NCBI GenBank assembly: GCA_002898675.1
Contig: BEHW01000079.1
Coordinates: 1 to 9,826 of the forward strand
DNA length: 9,826 nucleotides
Direction: 5' to 3'
Source of the DNA: a bacterium HR20
GTDB taxonomy: Bacteria; Bacteroidota; Ignavibacteria; Kapaibacteriales; NICIL-2
The translations under genes were made by a program, and so were the position numbers. This document shows, piece by piece, positions 1-7,076 of this stretch. A model generated the notes under the pieces. It ran no database searches. It was not told where the DNA came from and saw only the letters and a list, made by a program, of their open reading frames with translations. Position 1 is the first letter of the stretch. Each line of letters opens with the position of its first letter.

Positions 1-2432
1 AAACACATTTCTTTGAGATACACTTCGCCGCCCGGCGGTATCACAATCGGGAGAGGAGGAACGGTCGGGTCAGTGAGACTAAATGGTGGCTGAATCGTCG
101 AGCGATCAATATCGGTGATTGTCAGAGTATCGGTGCCTGGATTGCGGATGCGCAGCCCGCGCGAGAGTTGCTGCGAGTGGCACCGCGATTGACCGACAGA
201 GACCGTCCCTGCATCCCAATCATCAACGACGATGTGTGGTTGAATGCCTCGCCCGAGTACCTGAACAGCGAACGGCGCACATTGCTCGACGACTAAGAGG
301 GAATCCTCATCGCGCTCATTGTCGCGAACATGCTCAGTTTGGGGCGTGTAGCGGAGGCGGACTTGAATGCTTTGTCGCGGATACAGTGCTAAGCCACCAG
401 TTGGTATTGTCGGTTCCACAATTGCGAAGACCGAACCCTTTTTCAGACGGAGTTCGGTGATGAGAAATGTCGAATCTGCATTGTTCGTAATGGTGGCGAT
501 TACCTCGTTGGAGCGCCCTACGCGAACGTTCCCCGCGTTGATAGGATTTGGGCTGATCGAGACCTTCGGTGCAACCCAGAAGACGCTGTCGTAGCTGAAG
601 TTGAGCGCACGGTCGCCGACGTAGAAGTAGGCTTGGGCATCTTTGGATTTATCAATGACCCGCAGGCGGAACTTGACGATACTGTTTTTCTGATCCTGTG
701 GGAGCAGGTTGTCGGTGATGAGATTCCCATCGGCTTCGAGCAGATCAATTGCGTAGTTGAATGATGGCTTTCCTTCGACAAAGTCAATGGCATTGATCCC
801 CGTCCCGACATGGTTGAGGGTGTCGTTGATTCGGAAATCTTGCCCCGTTTCACGGGCGGTGTAGAGGTAGTCACCGCATTGCTGCTCTCGGCTCAAGGGT
901 GGAGGGATCGTGTCGAATTCATCAAGTTTGCGATAGGCAGTGGCGGCTGGCCAGCCGTAAGAGTCAAAACTTCCCCAACCGTAGATGTAGCCACCAAATG
1001 GAGCGTTCCCCTCGATGACGTGGGGGCCGTTGGATATGAACAATCGTGCATAGTGGATGTTCGTTCCAGGAATACGGTTGCCTAAAATGTTGGGAGCAAG
1101 TGTGGTGACGGGTACACCATCAATTTTGATTGAGCGAATGTCTTTCTGCTGTGGATCGGTTGTATCGGCGGCGACGAGGAGATTGAATCGGTGCCGTGAG
1201 TATGCGGGATTCGATGGTGACTGAAAAATAGTTGCCTTCGTGTACTGTTCAACGGGGACAACGTAGATCATGAACGGGTCGAAGAAATTGTTGTTGTCCC
1301 ATTCCGCCGAGGCAGAGTACTGCATGAGCAGGAAGGGCTTGTTCGCACGCCAGACCGACATCCCTCGGACACCATAGGCTTGCCCTGGCCCGGTTACCAT
1401 CAAGTCTGCAGTGGGAACACCGCGGACCTCTCCACGCTTGAGGCCCAGGAGGAGATTCTCTTCGAGCTTTTGGCGAGTGCCGAAGTCATACGACGTACAG
1501 ACAATGTTCGTGCCATCTTCGAGTGCAACAACACGGAAGAAATCTCCGTAGCCCCCACGCTCGTATTCGACACTAACGTAGGTGCGCCCCCACGTCGAGG
1601 TCGGCGGAAGCATCTCGATCATGTGATCTCGGCCATTGAATATGTCGAAGCTCGGAATCATTGTCCGCTGGTGGTAGCTCAAAAAGCCAATTGGCTTATT
1701 GGAGCGAACGATGCTTCCTGACAAATCGAATTGCCCCCGCGTTGTTCCATCACCCTGCACAAGGTAGCATTGTCCTGGTTGGAGCGTGATTGTCCAGATG
1801 TCTCCATACTTGCGACCTTTCTCTGTTCGTGCAGAAGTGACCCCGAACTCGCCGATGTACGGCTTGCGAAGCTGGATGCTCACACGTGTATCAGGGTAAG
1901 CTGCAATGATCGCAAATCCGCTTTTCCACGGCCGGAACTCATTGAAATCTGGCCAACTCAAGTGCATGTACTCAGTTCCCCACGATTGCACTGGGATTGC
2001 AAGGTAGCCATCGGAGGTCACCTGCTTTCCGTTGTAAACATACACAGAGATTGGGTCAGGGGATGTCAGTCGAATCACTGCGTTGTTGATAGTTTCACTT
2101 TCGCTTATTTCAGGGAGTGCGACATTAGGCTCCTTGAGCACCAGTACCTTCATTGCTTGCACGGTGAAGGTTTTGACCGTGCCTTGGCATTCATAGCGCA
2201 CCGTTGTGTTGCGGGAAGAAGCAATGTAGATCTCCCGTGCCGTCGTGGGTTGGAGATAGCTGTCGTTGAGGGGATAGCAAACGTAGAACTCTTTGCCCTG
2301 CGAGCCGTTGGTAAGCAGCTCTGCAGCGGTGGGAATGCGCCCAGCAACTCGCGAAGCATGAAGCTCCTGAGCACTCGTATGGATGTAGAGCAAGAGCGTT
2401 GCGAATGCCCAGAGAAAAGCATGTCGAATCAT
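1..2432 (-). CDS. Secreted IgGFc-binding-domain protein with ASH/HYDIN Ig-like repeats (3' end beyond window)
   Basis: The minus-strand frame is open from an ATG at 2432-2430 to base 1, giving 810 full codons without a stop; the C-terminus is outside the window. Residues 1-21 look like a Sec signal peptide: a basic start (MIRH), a hydrophobic core, then cleavage after TSA before Q22. The segment GKEFYVCYPLND (46-57) and a later segment around residues 365-405 containing QYS, DPFM and VPVEQY match the bacterial IgGFc-binding N-terminal domain (PF17517-like), here spanning roughly residues 45-480. Two Ig-like choice-of-anchor-D/ASH repeats follow, at about 619-720 and from 730 onward, the second opening with DWDAGTVSVG. 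Such proteins are usually cell-surface or secreted, and in Bacteroidota they often end in a type IX secretion signal, which cannot be checked here. The ligand is unknown; the family name does not prove IgG binding. The gene is divergent from the transketolase cluster and has its own promoter and a strong ribosome-binding site. Confidence 0.85.
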   Translation of the reverse strand, partial: MIRHAFLWAFATLLLYIHTSAQELHASRVAGRIPTAAELLTNGSQGKEFYVCYPLNDSYLQPTTAREIYIASSRNTTVRYECQGTVKTFTVQAMKVLVLKEPNVALPEISESETINNAVIRLTSPDPISVYVYNGKQVTSDGYLAIPVQSWGTEYMHLSWPDFNEFRPWKSGFAIIAAYPDTRVSIQLRKPYIGEFGVTSARTEKGRKYGDIWTITLQPGQCYLVQGDGTTRGQFDLSGSIVRSNKPIGFLSYHQRTMIPSFDIFNGRDHMIEMLPPTSTWGRTYVSVEYERGGYGDFFRVVALEDGTNIVCTSYDFGTRQKLEENLLLGLKRGEVRGVPTADLMVTGPGQAYGVRGMSVWRANKPFLLMQYSASAEWDNNNFFDPFMIYVVPVEQYTKATIFQSPSNPAYSRHRFNLLVAADTTDPQQKDIRSIKIDGVPVTTLAPNILGNRIPGTNIHYARLFISNGPHVIEGNAPFGGYIYGWGSFDSYGWPAATAYRKLDEFDTIPPPLSREQQCGDYLYTARETGQDFRINDTLNHVGTGINAIDFVEGKPSFNYAIDLLEADGNLITDNLLPQDQKNSIVKFRLRVIDKSKDAQAYFYVGDRALNFSYDSVFWVAPKVSISPNPINAGNVRVGRSNEVIATITNNADSTFLITELRLKKGSVFAIVEPTIPTGGLALYPRQSIQVRLRYTPQTEHVRDNERDEDSLLVVEQCAPFAVQVLGRGIQPHIVVDDWDAGTVSVGQSRCHSQQLSRGLRIRNPGTDTLTITDIDRSTIQPPFSLTDPTVPPLPIVIPPGGEVYLKEMC

Positions 2433-2435
2433 CGG

Positions 2436-2444
2436 TCCTCCTCC
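2436..2444 (-). promoter_or_regulatory. Strong Shine-Dalgarno site for the IgGFc-domain gene
   Basis: The minus strand reads GGAGGAGGA directly upstream of the ATG at 2432, with the first GGAGG seven bases from the start codon. This fixes the start, which also begins the signal peptide. It is by far the clearest Shine-Dalgarno sequence in the window. Confidence 0.8.
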
Positions 2445-2473
2445 GAACTGTTTAGTGCATCATGGTACAGAGC

Positions 2474-2505
2474 CAAAAATAATCAGCTCATCCGTAAGAA
2501 CCAAA
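2474..2505 (-). promoter_or_regulatory. Bacteroidota-type promoter for the IgGFc-domain gene
   Basis: On the minus strand, TTTG (2505-2502) and TATTTTTG (2481-2474) are separated by 20 bases. This fits the Bacteroidota housekeeping promoter pattern, TTTG at about -33 and TAnnTTTG at about -7. The start of transcription would fall near 2467, leaving a leader of about 35 bases that carries the strong ribosome-binding site. The match is seen directly; activity is inferred. Confidence 0.65.
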
Positions 2506-2585
2506 TCTTCTCCGGCGATGAGTACACCGCGGTGCACCAGGCACGCCATGCAACCGTTTTTCAATGCTCACGTGCAGGAGCACTC

Positions 2586-2593
2586 TATTTTTG
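2586..2593 (+). promoter_or_regulatory. Probable -7 element for the transketolase cluster
   Basis: TATTTTTG matches TAnnTTTG exactly and ends 35 bases before the chosen ATG of the transketolase N-subunit at 2629. Transcription would start near 2600, giving a leader of about 29 bases. No good TTTG lies 19-21 bases upstream (only a TTTC at 2559-2562, spacer 23), so this is weaker than its minus-strand counterpart. Apart from the two promoters and the minus-strand ribosome-binding site, I see nothing else in the gap 2433-2628. Confidence 0.4.
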
Positions 2594-2628
2594 CACTGTT
2601 CCATGTTGCTTCCACAACCTCTGCTGCA

Positions 2629-3537
2629 ATGAGTGCAGAATTTCCGATTGTTTTTGACCCCGTGACATTCGATAATCGCCGTCGTCGGCCCGAGGAGTTC
2701 GCCCGTATTGCCCAAATGATTCGCCGTGACATTATCAAGTCGCTCGTTCTGGCAGGGTCGGGGCATAGTGGTGGTCCACTCGGGAGCGCTGACATCTTCG
2801 CAGTCCTCTACTTCGGTGGATACATGCGCTATAACCCGCAGAATTGGTGGACACCGCGGGACCGCTTCGTCTTGAGCGCTGGGCACATGTGTCCTGTCCT
2901 CTACGCAACACTTGCGAACACTGGTGCATTCCCCAAAGAAGAGCTTCGCACACTCCGAAAGTACAACTCCCGGCTCCAAGGGCATCCCGGACGGGATATG
3001 GGCTTGCCCGGCATCGAAACTTCCACCGGTTCACTCGGACAAGGCATCTCGATCGCTGTCGGTATGGCAATGGCCGATAAACTCCTCGATCAAAACGGCT
3101 ATCGCGTCTTTACGCTCACTGGTGATGGCGAACTCCAGGAAGGAAGTGTCTGGGAAGCAGCAATGGCTGCATCGAACTTCAAGCTCGACAACTTCTGCTG
3201 GATCATTGACAACAACGATTGCCAGATTGACGGCCGTGTCCATGAGGTAATGAGTATCTATCCGCTGGAGGATAAGTGCCGCGCTTTTGGATTTGACGTC
3301 CTCACCGTCAACGGTCACGACTACGGAGAACTCTGCGCAGCCTTCGACCACTTCATCGCCAACAGTGAGAAAGGATCGGGCAAACCCACAGCAATCATCG
3401 CAAAAACGCTCATGGGCAAAGGCGTCTCCTTCATGGAAGATCGTTACGAATGGCATGGTAAGCCCCCCACGTGGGAACAGGCGCGCATTGCTCTCCGCGA
3501 ATTAGGCGAAGATATTCCAGAACCTGTTGCAGCGTAG
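2629..3537 (+). CDS. tkt: Transketolase, N-terminal (thiamine diphosphate-binding) subunit
   Basis: This 302-residue protein is one half of a split transketolase, which moves two-carbon ketol units between sugar phosphates in the non-oxidative pentose phosphate pathway in the cytoplasm. It carries GHSGGP (45-50) and the diphosphate/metal-binding motif GDGELQEG (165-172) with NN at 195-196, so the classic GDG-x27-NN spacing is kept. Length fits stand-alone N-subunits (about 270-300). The frame is open upstream to 2455, but the translation before residue 1 (rich in H, S, T, with no family similarity) looks non-coding, and the TATTTTTG element at 2586 lies inside it; I therefore start at MSAEFP. 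No clear Shine-Dalgarno precedes this ATG. The C-subunit follows after 22 bp, and the two are expected to form one enzyme. A DXS-like or other ketolase specificity cannot be excluded from sequence alone. Confidence 0.9.
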   Translation: MSAEFPIVFDPVTFDNRRRRPEEFARIAQMIRRDIIKSLVLAGSGHSGGPLGSADIFAVLYFGGYMRYNPQNWWTPRDRFVLSAGHMCPVLYATLANTGAFPKEELRTLRKYNSRLQGHPGRDMGLPGIETSTGSLGQGISIAVGMAMADKLLDQNGYRVFTLTGDGELQEGSVWEAAMAASNFKLDNFCWIIDNNDCQIDGRVHEVMSIYPLEDKCRAFGFDVLTVNGHDYGELCAAFDHFIANSEKGSGKPTAIIAKTLMGKGVSFMEDRYEWHGKPPTWEQARIALRELGEDIPEPVAA

Positions 3538-3559
3538 TTCACCACCACTAATTGTGACA

Positions 3560-4603
3560 ATGAGCCAATCCTTTCAACTCCGCGGTATGAAACCGACCCG
3601 CCAAGGCTTCGGCGAAGGACTTGTCGTGCTCGGCGAACGATACGACAACGTTGTCGTCCTCGGCGGTGATATTACTGGGTCGGTGATGACGTCGCTATTC
3701 AAAGAGCGATTTCCTGATCGCTTCTTCTCAATCGGTGTCGCCGAGCAGAATGCAACAACAATCGCTGCTGGTCTTGCCCTGAGCGGGAAGATTCCGTTCT
3801 TTGCGTCGTATGGTGCCTTCTGTGCGCTGCGCAATGCAGATCAACTCCGCATCAGTGTTTGCTATAACGAAGTCAACGTAAAAATTGGAGGAGGTCACGC
3901 GGGCATCAGTGTTGGGCCTGATGGGGCAACACACCAAGTGCTCGAGGAGATTGCCTACTTGCGCACTCTTCCGCACATGACGCTGCTTGTGCCGTGCGAC
4001 TACCTCGAGACAAAGAAAGCGACGATCGCGATGGGAGAGATGGTCGGGCCTGCATACATCCGCTTCGGACGTGCAGCAGTGCCATTTTTCACTGCTGATG
4101 AAACTCCCTTCGAAATCGGGAAAGCCCAAGTCTTTCGCGAAGGGAACGATGTTGCACTCATCGCGTGTGGGGCGATGGTCTGGGAGTCGCTGGTGGCAGC
4201 CGAGCAGCTTGCCAAACGTGGAATCAGCGCACGAGTGATCAACGTTTCGACGATCAAGCCATTCGACGTCCAAACCGTTGTAGATGCAGCGCGCCAGTGC
4301 GGTGCAATTGTGACAGCGGAAGAACATCAGGTCCACGCAGGCTTGGGTGGAGCTGTGGCAGAAGTCGTTGCGAAGAATTTTCCCGTGCCGATCGAGTTCG
4401 TTGGTGTAAAGGACAGCTTCGGCGGGAGCGGCGAACCCGAAGAACTCATGGAAAAATTTGGACTGACGTGGAAGGAAATCTACGCAGCAGCGCTCGTCGC
4501 AATGGAGCGCCGCGATCGCGGCTTCATTGGGTACCGCGCTGTCAAAGATGTCCCACGCTATCACCCAGAGTTGCTCGAAGCCGATGGACAGCCAGCTCGG
4601 TAA
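3560..4603 (+). CDS. tkt: Transketolase, C-terminal (pyrimidine-binding) subunit
   Basis: This 347-residue partner of the upstream N-subunit contributes the pyrimidine-binding and C-terminal domains. The motif GVAEQN (59-64) holds E62, the expected catalytic glutamate that activates the thiamine aminopyrimidine ring. HAGISVGPDGATHQ (113-126) is typical of transketolase C-subunits and supplies active-site histidines. The transketolase C-terminal domain covers roughly residues 195-315. I start at MSQSFQLRG; an in-frame ATG 33 bases earlier overlaps the upstream gene and encodes no family-like residues. The last ~30 residues, after about MERRDRGF, extend beyond the usual end of stand-alone C-subunits (about 310). 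The final 20 bases overlap the start of the next gene in another frame, which suggests translational coupling. It is probably cotranscribed from the promoter before the N-subunit. Confidence 0.9.
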   Translation: MSQSFQLRGMKPTRQGFGEGLVVLGERYDNVVVLGGDITGSVMTSLFKERFPDRFFSIGVAEQNATTIAAGLALSGKIPFFASYGAFCALRNADQLRISVCYNEVNVKIGGGHAGISVGPDGATHQVLEEIAYLRTLPHMTLLVPCDYLETKKATIAMGEMVGPAYIRFGRAAVPFFTADETPFEIGKAQVFREGNDVALIACGAMVWESLVAAEQLAKRGISARVINVSTIKPFDVQTVVDAARQCGAIVTAEEHQVHAGLGGAVAEVVAKNFPVPIEFVGVKDSFGGSGEPEELMEKFGLTWKEIYAAALVAMERRDRGFIGYRAVKDVPRYHPELLEADGQPAR

Positions 4604-6011
4604 GCTCTGCATCGCGTTTCTTGCCGTTGCGAATATTCTTCTCCGGGCGCAGACGCTCGTACTCTCGCTCGATTCCGCCGAACGGACATCTGCCACGCTC
4701 TACAGCAACGCAGCGATCCTGCGGCACCAGTGGACAGTGCAGATTCCCCCGGGTAGCTCGACAGTTCGTATTGAACAACTGCCCGAGATGATTGCACCGC
4801 TCTCGCTTGGGCTACGCTGGGAAGACCCTGGACTGAGAACGCGCACGATGCGTTTAGTGCCGCCAGTGGACAATTCTTTTGAGCTGCTCCGGACTTACGT
4901 TGGGCGAGCAGTTTCGCTCCGCCGCCGTGATGGCATCGTTGAGGGAGAGCTTGTTGTTCCTCCGACATCGCTCATTGCAGGGGTTGAGCCTTGCTACGTA
5001 GGAGCCGTCCTCCGAACGCGAAGTGGCGAACTCATGGTATCTCCGTGCGGTGAGCTGGTGCTCCCGCCATCCGATGTGGCTATCGCACGAACACCTGTTC
5101 TCTCTGCAGAAGTTTCGGCCCAGCGCGCGGTGAACTCAGCGATGGAGCTTCGCTATCAATGCGATGGCCTCCAATGGCAAGCCAGCTACGACGCGACGTT
5201 GCTCGACGATGACAAACTCCGACTGGAAGGATTCGTTCACATCGTCAACAGTACGCACACATCGTTCCGCTGCGATGAGGTACAGCTTATTGCCGGCTCG
5301 GTCAATCTCCGGGCCCAGAAGAGCACCGGCACCGCTGATGGTACTGCGTTTGCGCTCCGATCGGTAGAAGGCCAGGCAAGTTTGGCACCGATGGAGGAGA
5401 GCTTCGACGAGTACCACCTTTACACCTTGCCGTTCGGCGCAACACTGGCGGCAAATTCGACGACCACGCTGCTACTGCGCCCCCGTGTTACACTGGCGGT
5501 CAAGCGACGGTTGATCGCGCGTGGTCGTTCCGCCGGGCGCACCAGTTCCTCAGAAGATGGAAGCGTTGAGATTCCCGTCTCGTCCGTGGTCGAGTTTGTC
5601 AATACACCACCTGATTCTCAGCCGCTTCCAGCTGGACTGCTCCGCGTGTGGAGGCAGTCGGCAGGTGGCTCGCTCGAGCTTATCGGTCAAGATGAAATTT
5701 CGCATACGGCACTTGGTGAACGTGTTGCTGTCGAAGTTGGTCGTGTCTTCGACGTTCGCGTTCGACGGCGTGATGTCGAAAACCGTCGTCTCTCGGAGCG
5801 AGTAACCGAGTACACTGTCGAGTATTCGCTCCAGAGTAGTCGTTCTCAGCGTACCGAACTGAGCGTTCTCGAGATGTTTGCGGGAAACTGGGAGATCATC
5901 TCCAGCACGATTCCATACTCGAAGCGCTCGGCCCACCACGCGGAGTTTACAGCAACTCTCCCTCCAAAAGGCACTGCAACGTTCCGCTACACTGTGCGCC
6001 AATCGTGGTAG
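4584..6011 (+). CDS. Exported DUF4139-family protein of unknown function
   Basis: The predicted product has 475 residues. The chosen ATG gives a plausible signal peptide (MDSQLGK, then a hydrophobic run to LLRA at residue 22, with cleavage before Q23). There is no lipobox cysteine, so it is probably periplasmic or secreted and not a lipoprotein. An earlier in-frame ATG at 4527 would bury this signal and is rejected. Residues ~30-75 (ATLYSNAAIL, then IPPGSSTVRIEQLP) resemble the DUF4140 N-terminal region. From about residue 185 to the end it matches DUF4139: GLQWQASYDA around W198, then CDEVQLIAGSVN, LYTLPFGATL, and a C-terminal block with NWEIISS and FRYTVRQSW. The family is beta-rich and lacks an agreed biochemical role; some members were named mucoidy inhibitor A. 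It sits between split transketolase (20-bp overlap) and tsaD (3-bp gap), so it is cotranscribed with housekeeping genes, but no functional link is evident. Confidence 0.8.
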   Translation: MDSQLGKLCIAFLAVANILLRAQTLVLSLDSAERTSATLYSNAAILRHQWTVQIPPGSSTVRIEQLPEMIAPLSLGLRWEDPGLRTRTMRLVPPVDNSFELLRTYVGRAVSLRRRDGIVEGELVVPPTSLIAGVEPCYVGAVLRTRSGELMVSPCGELVLPPSDVAIARTPVLSAEVSAQRAVNSAMELRYQCDGLQWQASYDATLLDDDKLRLEGFVHIVNSTHTSFRCDEVQLIAGSVNLRAQKSTGTADGTAFALRSVEGQASLAPMEESFDEYHLYTLPFGATLAANSTTTLLLRPRVTLAVKRRLIARGRSAGRTSSSEDGSVEIPVSSVVEFVNTPPDSQPLPAGLLRVWRQSAGGSLELIGQDEISHTALGERVAVEVGRVFDVRVRRRDVENRRLSERVTEYTVEYSLQSSRSQRTELSVLEMFAGNWEIISSTIPYSKRSAHHAEFTATLPPKGTATFRYTVRQSW

Positions 6012-6014
6012 CCG

Positions 6015-7076
6015 ATGGGGTACTGCATCCTGGCAATCGAAACCTCGTGCGATGAAACTGCTGCAGCAGTGATTGCAGAGCGGAAAGTGCTCAGCAATGT
6101 GATTGCCTCGCAGCAGGAGCACCACCGCTGGGGAGGAATCGTTCCCGAGATCGCCTCGCGCGCGCATCTGGAGCGAATGTGGTTCATCGCCGAACAGGCA
6201 CTCGAGGATGCTGGAATAGAGCTTGACCAACTCGATGCAATTGCGTGTACGGTGCAACCTGGGTTAGCTGGCTCTCTCTTCGTTGGAGCGAACTTCGCCA
6301 AAGGACTTGCTCTCGGGCTGCGGCGAGCATGTGTACCAGTGCATCACCTCGAAGGGCATATTCTCTCGGGATTGCTGGCTGATCCGGCGTTAGAGCTTCC
6401 GGCGGTCGTTCTCGTTGCCAGCGGGGGCCACACACTGCTGGTGCTGTTGGAAAGCGTGGCGCAGTACCGCGTGCTTGGCTCGACGCGGGATGATGCAGCC
6501 GGTGAAGCGTTCGATAAAATCGCGACGCTGCTCGGCCTGGACTACCCTGGCGGTCCGGCGCTCGAGCAATTGGCTCGGAGCGGGACACCAGATATACCGC
6601 TCCCGCGGCCGCTGCTTTCAGACCCACGGTTTGAATTTAGTTTCAGCGGACTCAAAACAGCGGTGCGGCGTTACCTGGCTGAGCATCCCCCGCAGAGTGA
6701 TGCTGATCGTGCGCGTATTGCCGCTTCTGCCCAAGCAGCAATCGTCGAGGTACTCGTTGCAAAAACACTGCGCGCTGCTGAGATGTTCGGTGTGCGCAGC
6801 ATCGTCCTTGCTGGTGGAGTCGCTGCCAACCAGATGCTCCAGCAATCTGTGCGCAGCAGTGCGCAGCGAGGATCTATCCGTGTGATTGTCCCTGACCGTC
6901 AGTACGCTCTCGACAACGCAGCAATGATCGGACTGGTTGCGCACATCAAGCTCGAACTCCGCGGCACCGATGCGTATCGGATGCTTGCCTTCTCGATCGA
7001 TCCAACGCCGTGGCGCATGCATCGCCACGGCAGCAACAAGCATGCACGCTACGAGGATGCGACGTTCTCTTTGTAG
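6015..7076 (+). CDS. tsaD: tRNA N6-adenosine threonylcarbamoyltransferase TsaD
   Basis: TsaD (353 residues) transfers the threonylcarbamoyl group from threonylcarbamoyl-AMP to A37 of ANN-decoding tRNAs, working with TsaB and TsaE in the cytoplasm. The family signature is complete: the ATP-binding start LAIETSCDET (6-15), metal ligands H111 and H115 within HHLEGH, SGGHT (136-140), DDAAGEAFDK (159-168), FSFSGLKTAV, LAGGVAANQ and the metal-binding D300 in LDNAAMIG. The residues before D300 are A-L, not the common C-T. The C-terminus (about 330-353, ending in a His/Arg-rich tail) is some 10-15 residues longer than E. coli TsaD. The last 28 bases overlap the 3' end of the convergent clpB-like gene. 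The start lies 3 bp after the DUF4139 stop with no clear Shine-Dalgarno, so it probably depends on coupling to the upstream gene. tsaB and tsaE are not in the window. Confidence 0.95.
   Translation: MGYCILAIETSCDETAAAVIAERKVLSNVIASQQEHHRWGGIVPEIASRAHLERMWFIAEQALEDAGIELDQLDAIACTVQPGLAGSLFVGANFAKGLALGLRRACVPVHHLEGHILSGLLADPALELPAVVLVASGGHTLLVLLESVAQYRVLGSTRDDAAGEAFDKIATLLGLDYPGGPALEQLARSGTPDIPLPRPLLSDPRFEFSFSGLKTAVRRYLAEHPPQSDADRARIAASAQAAIVEVLVAKTLRAAEMFGVRSIVLAGGVAANQMLQQSVRSSAQRGSIRVIVPDRQYALDNAAMIGLVAHIKLELRGTDAYRMLAFSIDPTPWRMHRHGSNKHARYEDATFSL

Noticed and set aside
2455..2628. N-terminal extension of the transketolase N-subunit to an upstream ATG
   Set aside because: The extra 58 codons show no family similarity and overlap promoter-like elements for both strands; the ATG at 2629 gives the expected protein length.
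1731..2657. A 308-codon plus-strand open frame rich in Cys and His
   Set aside because: It lies antisense to the IgGFc-domain gene, has no family-like motifs or plausible ribosome-binding site, and runs through the promoter gap; it is a by-product of codon bias in the real gene.
3728..4696. A 322-codon minus-strand open frame
   Set aside because: It is wholly antisense to the transketolase C-subunit and the start of the DUF4139 gene, with no recognisable domain; a shadow frame.
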